From positions 401,591-465,590 of the forward strand of contig NZ_JAMTCK010000005.1 in assembly GCF_024171785.1 (NCBI RefSeq): a stretch of DNA of 64,000 nt, given 5' to 3'. The stretch's first letter is position 1; the number at the start of each line of letters is the position of its first letter. A program made the translations under genes and the position numbers. The notes beneath the pieces are model-generated. The model was not told where the DNA came from and searched no databases. It worked only from the letters and a program-made list of their open reading frames with translations. The stretch comes from Goodfellowiella coeruleoviolacea. GTDB taxonomy: Bacteria; Actinomycetota; Actinomycetes; Mycobacteriales; Pseudonocardiaceae. This document shows, one piece after another, positions 44,421-53,626 of the stretch.

Positions 44421-44610
44421 GTCCTCCGCGTTTCGTGACGGTGTTGGTTCTCCTGCACCGGGCGCCTGATCTGCGGGCGCTCGGCCGGGCACACGCCACC
44501 TCGACTCCGAGGGCCCACCAACACGGGAACGCGGCAGTTCAGCAGCACAGCGTGTCGCTCCTGCTACCACGGGCACGACGGAACCGGCGTGACGAGTACG
44601 CCGATGTGAC

Positions 44611-44639
44611 AGTCTACGTGCTGCTGTGCTATTGCCCAA
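44611..44639 (-). promoter_or_regulatory. infA-rpmJ-rpsM promoter candidate
   Basis: Minus strand TTGGGC (44639-44634), 17 nt, TAGACT (44616-44611). It follows the map terminator and precedes infA by about 190 nt, which fits an independent alpha-operon transcript. Confidence 0.65.
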
Positions 44640-44671
44640 ATCCGGGGGTGCCCCACGCCCACTCGCAGCGG

Positions 44672-44695
44672 ATCCGGGGCCCGCGGGCCCCGGAT
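44672..44695 (-). terminator. terminator after map
   Basis: A perfect 24-bp palindrome (ATCCGGGGCCCG and its complement), 24 nt past the map stop. Confidence 0.8.
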
Positions 44696-44719
44696 GAGCC
44701 GGTGGATCGCGGACTCAGC

Positions 44720-45556
44720 TCAGTCCTCGTCCAGGGCGGTGAGGATCCACGGCCCGTCCTCGGTCACCGCGACGCTGTGCTCCCAGTGCGCGGCGCGCGA
44801 GCCGTCCTCGGTGATGACCGTCCAGCCGTCGTCCAGCTCCACGGTCTGGTCGCCGCCCAGCGTCAGCATGGGCTCCACGGCCAGGGCCATGCCCGCCTTC
44901 AGCTTGGGCCCCTTGCCCGGCTTGCCGTAATTGGGCAGGAACGGCTCCATGTGCATCTGGGTGCCGATGCCGTGCCCGCCGTAGTCGGCCACGATGCCGT
45001 AGTCGATGCCGTTGGCCTCGCCGGCCGCCACGGCCGCGGACTCCACCGCGAACGAGATGTCGGTCAGCCGACCGCCCACCCGAATCGCCTCGATGCCGGC
45101 GAACATGGCCTTGCGGCACGCCTCGGACAGGGCCGCGTCGGCCGGGCTGATCTGCCCGACGCCGATGGTGACGGCCGAGTCGCCGTGCCAGCCGTCCAGG
45201 ATGGCCCCGCAGTCCACGGACAGCAGGTCACCCTCGGCGAGCACCTGGGAACGCGCGGGGATGCCGTGCACGACCTGCTCGTTGACCGAGGCGCAGATGC
45301 TGGCCGGGAAGCCGTGGTAGCCCTTGAACGAGGGGATGGCCCCGGAGTCCCGGATGTTCTGCTCGGCCAGCTCGTCCAGCTCGGCGGTGCTCACCCCGGG
45401 CTTGGCGTGCTCGGTCACCAGCGCCAGGGTGCGGGCCACCACCAGGCCGGCGGCCCGCATGGCCTCCAGCTCGCCACGGCTCTTGATCTCGATCTTGCGA
45501 TTGCTTGCCAACACGTCTCTCAGTCGTTCGACCAGGCCACGGCCTGTCGGGGACAC
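44720..45556 (-). CDS. map: methionine aminopeptidase, type I
   Basis: 278 residues. Removes N-terminal Met. Metal ligands: Asp pair in [17 protein letters not shown], His in [15 protein letters not shown], Glu in [10 protein letters not shown] and WEHSVAV. Start uncertain: GTG 45556 lies 1 nt after the adk stop (used here); GTG 45514 would also give a family-like protein. Third gene of secY-adk-map. Confidence 0.93.
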   Translation of the reverse strand: MSPTGRGLVERLRDVLASNRKIEIKSRGELEAMRAAGLVVARTLALVTEHAKPGVSTAELDELAEQNIRDSGAIPSFKGYHGFPASICASVNEQVVHGIPARSQVLAEGDLLSVDCGAILDGWHGDSAVTIGVGQISPADAALSEACRKAMFAGIEAIRVGGRLTDISFAVESAAVAAGEANGIDYGIVADYGGHGIGTQMHMEPFLPNYGKPGKGPKLKAGMALAVEPMLTLGGDQTVELDDGWTVITEDGSRAAHWEHSVAVTEDGPWILTALDED

Positions 45557-45557
45557 G

Positions 45558-46115
45558 TCACGAAACGCCGCGGTCGCGCAGGGCGGTCAGCGCGCGCTCG
45601 GTGACCTCCTCCACGTCACCGACGGCGTCGATGGTGAGCAGGATGTCCCGGTAGTAGTCCAGCAACGGTGCGGTCTCCGAGCGGTAGATCTGCTGCCGCC
45701 GCCGGATGACCTCCTCGGTGTCGTCGGTGCGGCCCCTGGCCAGCAGCCGTTCGACCACCACGTCCTCGTCCACGGCGAACTCCAGGACGGCGTCCAGCGC
45801 CTGCCCCTTCTCGGCGAGGATCTTGCCCAGCACGTCGGCCTGGGCCACGTTGCGCGGGAACCCGTCGAGCAGGCAACCAGGCTCGGCGTCGGGCTCGCGG
45901 AGCCGCTGGCGGACCATCTCGTTGGTCACCGCGTCCGGCACCAGCTCGCCCGCGTCCAGGTAGCGCTGTGCTTCCTTGCCCAGGTCAGTCTGCTGCGCCA
46001 CGTTCGCCCGGAACAGGTCGCCGGTCGAGATGTGCGGGATGCTGAGCTTCGTGCTCAACACGGCCGCCTGGGTACCCTTGCCCGCTCCTGGCGGGCCAAT
46101 GAGGACGAGTCGCAC
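45558..46115 (-). CDS. adk: adenylate kinase
   Basis: 185 residues, the short form without the zinc LID. P-loop [33 protein letters not shown] arginines in [12 protein letters not shown] 46115 overlaps the secY stop by one base (TAGTG). Confidence 0.96.
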   Translation of the reverse strand: MRLVLIGPPGAGKGTQAAVLSTKLSIPHISTGDLFRANVAQQTDLGKEAQRYLDAGELVPDAVTNEMVRQRLREPDAEPGCLLDGFPRNVAQADVLGKILAEKGQALDAVLEFAVDEDVVVERLLARGRTDDTEEVIRRRQQIYRSETAPLLDYYRDILLTIDAVGDVEEVTERALTALRDRGVS

Positions 46116-47425
46116 TACCGGAGGAACCCTTCGTAATTGCGCTGCATCAGCTGGCTCTCGATCTGCTTCACCGTGTCAAGGCCGACACCGACCATGATCA
46201 GCACCGCGGTGCCGCCGAACGGGAAGTTCTGGTTCTGCCCCTGACCGGTGATGTCCAGGAACAGATTCGGCAGGATCGCGATGATGCCGAGGTAGATCGA
46301 GCCCGGAAGGGTGATCCGACCCAGGACGAAGCGCAGGTACTCGGCGGTGGGGCGACCGGGGCGGATGCCCGGGATGAACCCGCCGAACTTCTTCATCTCG
46401 TCAGCACGCTCGTCCGGGTTGAACGTGATGCTCACGTAGAAGTACGTGAAGAAGATGATGAGCAGGAAGTACAGCGAGATGTGCACCCAGCTCGACTGGC
46501 TCACCAGGTACTGCGCCACCCACTGCTGCCACCCCGAGGGCTCGGAGGTGGTGCTGGTGGTCAGCCGGGAGATCAGGTCGGGCAGGTAGAGCAGCGAGGA
46601 CGCGAAGATGACCGGGATGACGCCGGCCTGGTTCACCTTCAGCGGCAGGTAGGTCGAGGTGCCGCCGTACATGCGGCGACCGATCATGCGCTTGGCGTAC
46701 TGCACCGGCACGCGGCGCTGGCCCTGCTCCACGAAGACGACGCTGCAGATGATGGCCAGGCCGAACACGCAGACCACGAAGAAGACCAGGCCGCCCTGAC
46801 TGTTCAGGATGTTGCCGCCCTCGGCCGGGATGCGGGCCGCGATGCCGGTGAAGATCAGCAGCGACATGCCGTTGCCGATGCCGCGCTCGGTGATCAGCTC
46901 GCCCAGCCACATGATGACCGAGGTGCCCGCGGTCATCGTGATCACGACGACGATCAGGTTGAACACGCTCTGGTCCGGGATCACCGGGTCGGTGCAGCCG
47001 GCGAACAGCTGTCCGCGCACGGCCAGCGCCACGATGCCGGTGGCCTGGAGGATGGCCAGGGCGATGGTCAGGTAGCGGGTGTACTGGGTCAGCTTGGCCT
47101 GACCCGACTGCCCCTCCTTGCGCAGCTGCTCGAACCGGGGAATCACCACGGTGAGCAGCTGGATGATGATGCTGGAGGTGATGTAGGGCATGATGCCCAG
47201 CGCGAAGACCGACAGCTGGAGCAGCGCGCCACCGCTGAACAGGTTGATCAGCGAGTAAATACCCTGCTGGTCAACCTGGTCGTAGCACTTCTGCACGTTC
47301 ACGTAGGACACGCCCGGCGAAGGCAGCGTGGTACCGAAGCGGTACAGCACCAGGATGCCGAGTGTGAACAGGATCTTGCGACGCAGGTCCGGCGTCGCAA
47401 GAGCCGAGCGGAAGGCGCCGAGCAC
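46115..47425 (-). CDS. secY: preprotein translocase subunit SecY
   Basis: 436 residues, ten membrane helices. [20 protein letters not shown] near the start; [10 protein letters not shown]; the cytosolic [23 protein letters not shown] loop used by SecA and the ribosome. GTG 47425 is chosen because AGGAGGT lies 6 nt before it. secY is parted from rplO by a 2.7-kb island, so it needs its own promoter. Confidence 0.96.
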   Translation of the reverse strand: MLGAFRSALATPDLRRKILFTLGILVLYRFGTTLPSPGVSYVNVQKCYDQVDQQGIYSLINLFSGGALLQLSVFALGIMPYITSSIIIQLLTVVIPRFEQLRKEGQSGQAKLTQYTRYLTIALAILQATGIVALAVRGQLFAGCTDPVIPDQSVFNLIVVVITMTAGTSVIMWLGELITERGIGNGMSLLIFTGIAARIPAEGGNILNSQGGLVFFVVCVFGLAIICSVVFVEQGQRRVPVQYAKRMIGRRMYGGTSTYLPLKVNQAGVIPVIFASSLLYLPDLISRLTTSTTSEPSGWQQWVAQYLVSQSSWVHISLYFLLIIFFTYFYVSITFNPDERADEMKKFGGFIPGIRPGRPTAEYLRFVLGRITLPGSIYLGIIAILPNLFLDITGQGQNQNFPFGGTAVLIMVGVGLDTVKQIESQLMQRNYEGFLR

Positions 47426-47789
47426 GCGAGACCTCCTGAGCGTCGCCGACCCCACGGAGGCCGGCGTCCTGCGGGTACCGGACTGGAACCGGCACTGGCC
47501 TTACCACCGACGTTTGCCGGTGGCTCTGTTGGTTCTTCGGGTGGGTGCCCGAAACGTACCCGGCACAGCCGGGTACAGCCAGCGACTCTAACAGCAGTGC
47601 GCCACTCTGCCGTAGTCGCCGGTGATCCGAAGTTCGCCTAGCCACTTCGCGCTATCCGACAGGTAGCCCGAACGGCGGCAGCAACATCACCCAATAGTCC
47701 GAGAAACCGCAGTATAAGCCGGCCCCAGCCCGATGCGCACCCGCAGCGACACCCGACCGCACTACCCCCGACCGGGTGAAGCCAGGCCT
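47426..47789. promoter_or_regulatory. secY upstream region with -10 candidate
   Basis: 364 bases between secY and the 81-residue gene. A TATACT hexamer on the minus strand (47716-47711) is a near-ideal -10; no canonical -35 lies 16-18 nt before it. It would give a leader of about 280 nt before secY. No gene in the rest. Confidence 0.45.
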
Positions 47790-48035
47790 TCAGCCCTCAG
47801 CAGAATCCGCCGACGCGGCCCGCACCGCCGCCATCTCCGCCAGCGCCCGGTCGAGCAGGTCCCGACAGCGCCGCGCCGCCGCCTCGGACATCCCCAGGGT
47901 CACGTCCACCGCCCCACCGAAGGTGACGTCGGCGAACTCCCCGCCGTCCTCGATCTTGTACTTGATCCACTCCGCGTCGACCGCCCCGATCCACATCCCG
48001 CCCACCGTCACCGGCTGCCCCTGACTCATCCCCAC
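47790..48035 (-). CDS. small protein of unknown function beside an Scr1-type regulator
   Basis: 81 residues, not recognised. MGMSQGQPVTVGGMWIGAV region with alternating hydrophobics (VTFGGAVDVTLG), then an Ala/Arg-rich helix (SEAAARRCRDLLDRALAEM). GTG 48035 is placed 6-7 nt after GGAGGAAA; ATG 48029 is less well spaced. Divergent from the XRE gene with a 150-bp shared control region, so it is a likely target of that regulator. Confidence 0.65.
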   Translation of the reverse strand: MGMSQGQPVTVGGMWIGAVDAEWIKYKIEDGGEFADVTFGGAVDVTLGMSEAAARRCRDLLDRALAEMAAVRAASADSAEG

Positions 48036-48083
48036 GGTTTCCTCCCATCACTCCGGATCGAAACTGACGACGCCGAAGCTATC

Positions 48084-48095
48084 TTACGTATGTAA
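48084..48095. promoter_or_regulatory. near-palindrome in the divergent XRE control region
   Basis: TTACGTATGTAA is a 12-bp near-palindrome (centre 2 positions off), overlapping a TATCTT hexamer (48080-48085) that could be the -10 of the XRE gene. Plausible regulator operator. Confidence 0.35.
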
Positions 48096-48185
48096 CTTCC
48101 ACAGCTAACCGAAAGAGTGAATGCCGGTACGTAGCCAAGGTGGAACACTGGGTGCGGCTTTCGGGTGACTGGTGGGAGGTTCGAC

Positions 48186-49055
48186 GTGGGCGGCAAGCAG
48201 GCACCGAAGATCGAGCACGTGCAGGTGGCGGCAACCCTGCGCCGAATGCGCGAGGAGGCCGGTATCAGCCGTGAGCGCGCGGCGGACATGCTCGCCTGCA
48301 CGGTCTCGAAGATCAGCGACCTGGAGACCGGACGCTCCAAACCGAAGCCGGTCGAGTTGGAGAAGCTGCTCAACGAGTACGGGGTCGCCCCGGAGGAACA
48401 GGCTGACCTGATCGAGTTCGCCAGGACCTCACGAGGCAGGCGTCCGCGTGGCCCCTTCAGCGCTCCTGCCCTGCCAGGGCACCATCGACGAGCCGCTGAC
48501 CTGGAGGCGCAGGCGACATCGATCGTCTTCTACTCGTCGGAGATCATTCCCGGCATCCTCCAGGTCCGGCCGTACGCCGAGGCGATGGTCAGCTGGGGCA
48601 AGGAAGGCCGGTCCGACGAGGTGAGCAACCTGGTGACCACGCGGATGCAGCGCGCCGCGGCCCTTTCCCGCACCAACCGTGCTCCGCTGCGCTACTGGTG
48701 CGTTCTGGGCGAGGCAGCGCTGTGGACCAACATCGGCGGGCCAAAGGTCATGTGCGAGCAGCTCGCGCACCTGATCCAGCTCAACCTCACCATGGAGAAC
48801 GTGGTCATCCAGATCCTGCCACTGGGCTCGGGCCCACACGCCTTCCTCGGCATCACGGCGACCCTCTACCAGCTACCTGACCCCGCCCCGGACATCCTCA
48901 TGATGGACACCCATTCCCGAATGGTCTTCCAGGATCGATCGTCAGATGTCGAACTGGCCAAACACCACCTTGAGCTGATCAAAGCCAAGGCTCTCGGGCG
49001 CGAGGACAGCACCGAGTTCATGCAGCAACGCCACCAGGAACTGCAAGTAGGGTGA
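48186..49055 (+). CDS. XRE-family regulator with DUF5753 (Scr1-type)
   Basis: 289 residues. Residues 12-70 are a Cro/C1 helix-turn-helix (LRRMREEAGISRERAADML, SKISDLETGRSKP); 80-289 are DUF5753 (FYSSEIIPGILQV, TRMQRAAALSR, LPLGSGPHAFLGI, MVFQDRS). Such regulators pair with DUF397 proteins across actinobacteria and influence development and secondary metabolism in Streptomyces. GTG 48186 has GGGAGG 6 nt upstream; GTG 48165 lacks an RBS. The DUF397 gene follows 4 bp later. Confidence 0.92.
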   Translation: MGGKQAPKIEHVQVAATLRRMREEAGISRERAADMLACTVSKISDLETGRSKPKPVELEKLLNEYGVAPEEQADLIEFARTSRGRRPRGPFSAPALPGHHRRAADLEAQATSIVFYSSEIIPGILQVRPYAEAMVSWGKEGRSDEVSNLVTTRMQRAAALSRTNRAPLRYWCVLGEAALWTNIGGPKVMCEQLAHLIQLNLTMENVVIQILPLGSGPHAFLGITATLYQLPDPAPDILMMDTHSRMVFQDRSSDVELAKHHLELIKAKALGREDSTEFMQQRHQELQVG

Positions 49056-49059
49056 CCTC

Positions 49060-49254
49060 ATGCCGCTGAAGACGAACGAGTGGTTCACCCCGCGCCGCAG
49101 CTACAACGGCACGCACTGCGTGGAAACCAAGTTCACGTCGGACGCGGTGTACGTGCGGAACAACCAGCGGCCCGAGGCCGGCACCGCCGTCTTCACCCAC
49201 GAGGAGTGGGCGGTCTTCGTCGCGAGCGTCAAGGACGGCGACTACGACGTCTGA
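49060..49254 (+). CDS. DUF397 protein, partner of the XRE regulator
   Basis: 64 residues: EWFTPRRSYNGTHCVETKF, VYVRNNQRPEAGTAVFTHEEW and a short end. This is the DUF397 pattern (W..SSYS......CVEVA......V.VRDSK.P.G..L.F....W..F). It follows its XRE regulator by 4 bp; thought to act as a small antagonist in an antitoxin-like manner, which is inference from the family. Confidence 0.92.
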   Translation: MPLKTNEWFTPRRSYNGTHCVETKFTSDAVYVRNNQRPEAGTAVFTHEEWAVFVASVKDGDYDV

Positions 49255-49335
49255 GCCCTGGCCGTCCGAGCCTGGCGGGACGGCTGGTGAGCCCGCTGGC
49301 CGCCCACCGCCGGCATGGACGGCTCGTCGGGCCGG

Positions 49336-49683
49336 TCAGTGCTGGGGTGCCTCAGCGGCGGGGCTGGTGGCCGACTGGGCCTGTTCCTTCAGGCGTTCCA
49401 GGTCTTCCAGGTAGCGGAACAGGTCCTCGTCGGTGTCCAGGCAGGACGGGTCGGGCAGCGCGGGCTGCTTGGTGTTCTCGTCCTTCTCGACCCGCCACTC
49501 CGGCTTGCAGAACCACCGCTTCTCCGTGGCGTCGTCGGTCATCGTGTGCAGGACGACCTTGCCGTAGTCGGTGACGGTGAACTCGATCTCGTCGCCCTCG
49601 ACGATCCGCAGGGCCTGGCGGATCGGGGCCGGCAGCATCAGCTGGCCGCCGTGCCCCAGTTTGGCCCGGTACTGCGCTGCCAT
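49336..49683 (-). CDS. AbrB/MazE-type protein, orphan antitoxin paralogue
   Basis: 115 residues. Residues 1-45 are a swapped-hairpin AbrB DNA-binding domain (AKLGHGGQLMLPAPIRQAL, VEGDEIEFTVTDYGKVVLH); the rest is acidic helix (DEDLFRYLEDLERLKEQAQ), the likely toxin-binding arm. Clearly paralogous to the 50143-50439 antitoxin, including RWFxxPEW. No toxin gene follows; DUF397 (plus strand) is next. ATG 49683 follows AAGGGGG. Confidence 0.8.
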   Translation of the reverse strand: MAAQYRAKLGHGGQLMLPAPIRQALRIVEGDEIEFTVTDYGKVVLHTMTDDATEKRWFCKPEWRVEKDENTKQPALPDPSCLDTDEDLFRYLEDLERLKEQAQSATSPAAEAPQH

Positions 49684-49815
49684 GGTCACGCCCCCTTGCC
49701 GGGCTGATACAGCCGAAAAAGATCTCCTACTGGGGGCTTCGGCATGAACGACAGAACCTTGACTACCCGATCGGGTAAACGTTCCAGAAAAGAACACGAC
49801 GGCCGACAGGGGTGT
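49684..49815. repeat. duplicated antitoxin upstream region, copy A
   Basis: This segment and 50440-50574 share stretches in the same order: CATGGT..CACGCC(C/T)CCTTGCC, CCGAAAA..ATCTC, ACCTTG(A/C)CT, and GAACACGACGGCCG(A/G)CAGGGG(G)TGTCCC. The last is the left half of the rplO terminator, which only makes sense at copy B. So copy A is a duplicate. Confidence 0.65.
49764..49777. promoter_or_regulatory. 14-bp palindrome upstream of the orphan antitoxin
   Basis: TACCCGATCGGGTA is a perfect palindrome 80 bp upstream of the orphan AbrB gene. The matching place in copy B reads GCTCACCTGATTGAGC (50523-50538), a different inverted repeat. Possible autoregulatory operators. Confidence 0.45.
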
Positions 49816-49839
49816 CCCAGCCGGCCGCCTGCGGTCACG

Positions 49840-50139
49840 TCATGGCGGACCAGGGTCGAAAATCGAGTGATCACCGACCCTACGCCAAACGACGTGCGGG
49901 CTTCCCCGCTGTCGTTCCGGGCCGTACTCCCAGGTTGCCCGTCCGTCGGGGGCCCACGTCATCTCATAGACACCAGGAGCGCTCTGCACGCGCTTCACTC
50001 GAAGCCCAGGACGAAACCGGCCCGCGTCCAGATCGGGTACGAACTCCTGTTTCACCACTCGCTCGAAGCGCTCCCTGAGCTGAGGAGACAGCTTGTGGTA
50101 GTCACGCTGAAAGCGTGGTGTCGTCTCGAAGGTTGGCAC
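49840..50139 (-). CDS. RelE/ParE-superfamily toxin
   Basis: 99 residues. PRFQRDYHKLSPQLRERF, FRPGLRVKRVQSAPGVYEMTW and the strand WAPDGRATWEYGP fit the RelE/ParE fold (mRNA interferase or gyrase toxin). It follows the AbrB-type antitoxin gene by 4 bp, the usual antitoxin-first order. Target not deducible from sequence. Confidence 0.8.
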   Translation of the reverse strand: MPTFETTPRFQRDYHKLSPQLRERFERVVKQEFVPDLDAGRFRPGLRVKRVQSAPGVYEMTWAPDGRATWEYGPERQRGSPHVVWRRVGDHSIFDPGPP

Positions 50140-50142
50140 GTC

Positions 50143-50439
50143 CTACTGCTCACTGCCCCGCTTGAGATAGTCGAACATCTCGTCAACGTTCTCGTGAAAC
50201 GTCACGTCGCCGGCCGCGATCTGTTCGCTGGCCTCCCGCTCGCCCGCCTGCCATTCGGGTGTCCAGAACCAGCGCTGGTCAGCCGGGATGGTCGTCAGTC
50301 CGCGCAGCAGCACGTCACCAGAGTCAGTGATGGTGAACTCGACCTCGTCATCCTCGGTCACGTGCAACGCCTGCCGAACGGGGCCAGGCAACGTCAGCTG
50401 TCCCTTGTTCCGCAGCTTTGCCCGGTGCTGGCTCGCCAT
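50143..50439 (-). CDS. AbrB/MazE-type antitoxin
   Basis: 98 residues. Swapped-hairpin AbrB domain (AKLRNKGQLTLPGPVRQAL, DEVEFTITDSGDVLL) and a C-terminal arm ending ENVDEMFDYLKRG that should wrap the toxin. ATG 50439 follows AAGGAGG; the ORF extends to 50496 but without RBS. Partner of the RelE/ParE gene. Confidence 0.85.
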   Translation of the reverse strand: MASQHRAKLRNKGQLTLPGPVRQALHVTEDDEVEFTITDSGDVLLRGLTTIPADQRWFWTPEWQAGEREASEQIAAGDVTFHENVDEMFDYLKRGSEQ

Positions 50440-50574
50440 GGTGATCACGCCTCCTTGCCTCCCCTCCAGTATGAGTCCGAAAATCTCACTTTCCAACTGT
50501 CGGCGAGTGAAGCAGTCACCTTGCTCACCTGATTGAGCGAAAAGCGTCCAGACAGAACACGACGGCCGGCAGGG
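50440..50574. repeat. duplicated antitoxin upstream region, copy B
   Basis: Counterpart of 49684-49815. It runs from the antitoxin ATG to the rplO terminator left arm. It carries the toxin-antitoxin promoter region. Confidence 0.65.
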
Positions 50575-50596
50575 GGTGTCCCTGCCGGCCGTCGTG
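50558..50596 (-). terminator. terminator after rplO
   Basis: Perfect 17-bp stem CACGACGGCCGGCAGGG (50558-50574), 5-nt loop, complement 50580-50596, 19 nt past the rplO stop. It ends the spc transcript before the island. Confidence 0.88.
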
Positions 50597-50615
50597 GTGT
50601 TCGGTTGTGCTCAGG

Positions 50616-51059
50616 TCACAGCGTGGTGGTGGTGCCACCCGCCGCGGCGATCTTCTCGGCCGCGCTGCCCGAGAAGGCGTGCGCGGTGACGTCCAGCTTG
50701 ACGCCGCCGAGGTCGCCGTTGCCGAGGACCTTGACCAGCTGGCCCTTGCGGACCGCGCCGGCCTCGACCAGCTGCTCCGGGGCGATGGCGCCGCCCTGGG
50801 GGAACAGCCGGGCCAGGTCACCGACGTTCACGACCTGGTACTCGGTGCGGAAGCGGTTCTTGAAGCCCTTCAGCTTCGGGAGCCGCATGTGGATCGGCAT
50901 CTGGCCGCCCTCGAAGCCCGCCGGCACGTTCTTCCGGGCCTTGCTGCCCTTGGTACCGCGGCCGGCGGTCTTGCCCTTGGAGCCCTCACCGCGACCCACG
51001 CGGGTCTTCTCGGTCTTGGCGCCGGGGGCAGGACGCAGGTGGTGGATCTTGATGGTCAC
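50616..51059 (-). CDS. rplO: 50S ribosomal protein L15
   Basis: 147 residues. [42 protein letters not shown] and the C-terminal [16 protein letters not shown] are typical L15. One base separates it from rpmD. Last gene of the spc run before the island. Confidence 0.97.
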   Translation of the reverse strand: MTIKIHHLRPAPGAKTEKTRVGRGEGSKGKTAGRGTKGSKARKNVPAGFEGGQMPIHMRLPKLKGFKNRFRTEYQVVNVGDLARLFPQGGAIAPEQLVEAGAVRKGQLVKVLGNGDLGGVKLDVTAHAFSGSAAEKIAAAGGTTTTL

Positions 51060-51060
51060 G

Positions 51061-51243
51061 TCAGTCGACCTCCTCGACAGCCACCAGGTGGCGGACGGTG
51101 TGGATCAGGCCGCGGACCTGGGGGGTGTCCTCGCGCACCACAGCCTGGCGGATCTTGCGCAGGCCAAGGGTGCGCAACGAGTCACGCTGGTTCTTCTTGG
51201 TGCCGATGGTGCTCTTGACCTGGGTCACCTTGAGCTGTGCCAT
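51061..51243 (-). CDS. rpmD: 50S ribosomal protein L30
   Basis: 60 residues: [43 protein letters not shown] 51243, 5 bp after rpsE. Confidence 0.97.
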   Translation of the reverse strand: MAQLKVTQVKSTIGTKKNQRDSLRTLGLRKIRQAVVREDTPQVRGLIHTVRHLVAVEEVD

Positions 51244-51248
51244 GGTCG

Positions 51249-51851
51249 TCACACCCCCTGCCCAGCGCGCGCCCGCAGCATGCCGGCGGGGGCCACGTCC
51301 TCCAGCGGCAGACCGCGGCGAGCGGCCACCTCCTCGGGACGCTGCAGCGACTTCAGCGCCGTCACCGTGGCGTGCACGATGTTGATGGCGTTGTCGCTGC
51401 CGAGCGACTTGCTCAGCACGTCCTGGACACCGGCGCACTCCAGCACGGCGCGCACCGGGCCACCGGCGATCACACCGGTACCGGCGCTGGCCGGGCGGAG
51501 CAGCACCACACCAGCGGCCTCCTCACCCTGGATCGGGTGCGGGATGGTGCCGGCGATCAGAGGCACGCGGAAGAAGTTCTTCTTCGCCTCCTCAACGCCC
51601 TTGGCGATGGCGGCCGGCACCTCCTTGGCCTTGCCGTAGCCAACGCCGACCATCCCGTCGCCGTCGCCGACGACCACCAGCGCGGTGAAACTGAACCGGC
51701 GGCCACCCTTGACGACCTTGGAGACGCGGTTGATCGCGACAACCTTCTCGAGATGCGGGGTCTTCTCCTGGGCCGCCCCGCCGCGGCCACCGTCCCGGCG
51801 GTCGCGGCGTTCGCCGCGCTCCCCGCCGTCACGACGCGTGCGTCCTGGCAT
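51249..51851 (-). CDS. rpsE: 30S ribosomal protein S5
   Basis: 200 residues. Double-stranded RNA-binding domain ([39 protein letters not shown]) and the C-terminal [16 protein letters not shown]. The first 30 residues are an Arg/Gly-rich extension. ATG 51851; the frame open further upstream overlaps rplR. Confidence 0.97.
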   Translation of the reverse strand: MPGRTRRDGGERGERRDRRDGGRGGAAQEKTPHLEKVVAINRVSKVVKGGRRFSFTALVVVGDGDGMVGVGYGKAKEVPAAIAKGVEEAKKNFFRVPLIAGTIPHPIQGEEAAGVVLLRPASAGTGVIAGGPVRAVLECAGVQDVLSKSLGSDNAINIVHATVTALKSLQRPEEVAARRGLPLEDVAPAGMLRARAGQGV

Positions 51852-51900
51852 CAGGCGTCCCTCTCGTTCGTCTTCGTGCTGTACATCGCGTACATGTCTC

Positions 51901-52314
51901 TCAGAACTCCAGCCCCGCCTCGCGTGCCGCATCGGCCAACGCGGCGACTCGGCCGTGGTAGTCGTAACCGCCCCGGTCGAAGACGGCCTTGGCAATGCCG
52001 GCCTGCTTCGCCCGGGCGGCGACCAGCTCGCCGACCTTGGCGGCGCGTGCCTTCTTGTCCCCGTCCAGCGCCCGCACGTCCGCCTCCAGGCTGGAGGCCG
52101 ACGCGATGGTGTGCCCGGCCAGGTCGTCGACCAGCTGCGCCACGATGTGCCGCGAGGACCGGTTGACCACCAGGCGGGGACGCTCCGGGGTTCCGCTGAC
52201 CTTCTTGCGGATCCGGAAGTGACGACGTGCACGGGCGATGCGACGCGTGGTGGAGACGTCCTTGCCGACCGTGCGGCGCTTGGTAGCGGTAGCAGTGGAC
52301 TCGCTCATGCTCAC
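51901..52314 (-). CDS. rplR: 50S ribosomal protein L18
   Basis: 137 residues. [53 protein letters not shown]: 5S rRNA-binding L18. GTG 52314 overlaps the rplF stop; ATG 52308 is an alternative. Confidence 0.97.
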   Translation of the reverse strand: MSMSESTATATKRRTVGKDVSTTRRIARARRHFRIRKKVSGTPERPRLVVNRSSRHIVAQLVDDLAGHTIASASSLEADVRALDGDKKARAAKVGELVAARAKQAGIAKAVFDRGGYDYHGRVAALADAAREAGLEF

Positions 52315-52850
52315 TTACCCGTCTTCCCGACCTTGCGGCGGATCTTCTCGCCCGCGTAGCGCACGCCCTTGCCCTTGTACGGGTCCGGCTTGCGCAACTT
52401 GCGGATGTTGGCCGCGACCTCGCCAACCCGCTGCTTGTCGATGCCGACGACGGAGAACCGGGTGGGGGTCTCCACGACGAAGGTGATGCCCTCCGGCGGA
52501 ACGACCTTCACCGGGTGGCTGTAGCCGAGCGCGAACTCCAGGTCGGAACCCTTGAGCTGCACGCGGTAGCCGACCCCGTGGATCTCCATCTTCTTCTCGT
52601 AGCCCTCGGTCACCCCGACGACCATGTTGTGCACCAGGGTGCGGGACAGCCCGTGCAGAGCCCGGTTGCGGCGCTCGTCGTCCGGGCGCTTCACCTCAAG
52701 GGCGCCGTCCTCGGCCCGCTCGATGGTGATCGGCTCCGCGAGGGTGTGCGCCAGGGTGCCCTTGGGCCCCTTGACGCTGACGGTCTGGCCGTCGATGTTG
52801 ACGTCGACCCCGGAAGGAACGGAGATCGGCAGCTTTCCAATGCGCGACAT
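52311..52850 (-). CDS. rplF: 50S ribosomal protein L6
   Basis: 179 residues. [19 protein letters not shown] start and [19 protein letters not shown] near the end, the L6 signature. 17 bp after rpsH. Confidence 0.97.
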   Translation of the reverse strand: MSRIGKLPISVPSGVDVNIDGQTVSVKGPKGTLAHTLAEPITIERAEDGALEVKRPDDERRNRALHGLSRTLVHNMVVGVTEGYEKKMEIHGVGYRVQLKGSDLEFALGYSHPVKVVPPEGITFVVETPTRFSVVGIDKQRVGEVAANIRKLRKPDPYKGKGVRYAGEKIRRKVGKTGK

Positions 52851-52867
52851 GCCCTAATCCCCCTTCC

Positions 52868-53266
52868 TCACCACACGTAGGCGAGGACTTCCCCGCCCAC
52901 ACCCTGCTTGCTGGCCTGCTTGTCAGTGAGCAGCCCGGACGACGTCGAGATGATCGCCACCCCAAGGCCGCCGAGCACCTTCGGCAGGTTGGTCGACTTC
53001 GCGTACACCCGAAGACCGGGCTTGGACACGCGCCGCAGACCCGCGATGCTGCGCTCGCGGTTCGGCCCGTACTTCAGCTCCACGACCAGGTTCTTGCTGA
53101 CATCGCCCTCTTCGCTGCGGAAACCAGCGATGTAACCCTCGCGCTGGAGGATCTGGGCGATGTTGGCCTTCAACTTGGAGTGCGGCATCACGACCTCGTC
53201 GTGGTATGCCGAGTTCGCATTCCGCAGACGCGTCAACATGTCTGCGATGGGATCGGTCATCGTCAT
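52868..53266 (-). CDS. rpsH: 30S ribosomal protein S8
   Basis: 132 residues. [20 protein letters not shown] and the end [20 protein letters not shown], both S8 signatures. 139 bp separate it from rpsN. Confidence 0.97.
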   Translation of the reverse strand: MTMTDPIADMLTRLRNANSAYHDEVVMPHSKLKANIAQILQREGYIAGFRSEEGDVSKNLVVELKYGPNRERSIAGLRRVSKPGLRVYAKSTNLPKVLGGLGVAIISTSSGLLTDKQASKQGVGGEVLAYVW

Positions 53267-53405
53267 GGTGACCTAACAACCTTTCTCGCCCCGGTTCCAC
53301 CCGGATCCTCGAGGTCCTGTCCTCTGATCTGCCGGGCGGCCTGTGGCGAAGTGGGGGTCAGCAGGGTGGGGCTGGCCGGGGTGCGTCAGCCGGTGGACTG
53401 GTGGG

Positions 53406-53591
53406 TCACCAGCTGGACTTGCTCACTCCGGGCAGCTCACCGCGGTGTGCCATCTCACGCAGGCACACCCGGCACAGGCCGAACTTGCGGAACACCGAGT
53501 GCGGGCGTCCGCACCGCTGGCAGCGGGTGTAGGCCCGCACCTTGAACTTCGGCTTGCGCGCGGCCTTCTCGATCAGCGCCTTCTTGGCCAT
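53406..53591 (-). CDS. rpsN: 30S ribosomal protein S14 type Z
   Basis: 61 residues, short zinc form. [26 protein letters not shown] holds both CxxC pairs when split around the loop (CQRC, CRVC), so the zinc site is intact. Confidence 0.97.
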   Translation of the reverse strand: MAKKALIEKAARKPKFKVRAYTRCQRCGRPHSVFRKFGLCRVCLREMAHRGELPGVSKSSW

Positions 53592-53626
53592 GCTTCGTTC
53601 TCCTTAGGACCACCGCTGGTCGGTGG

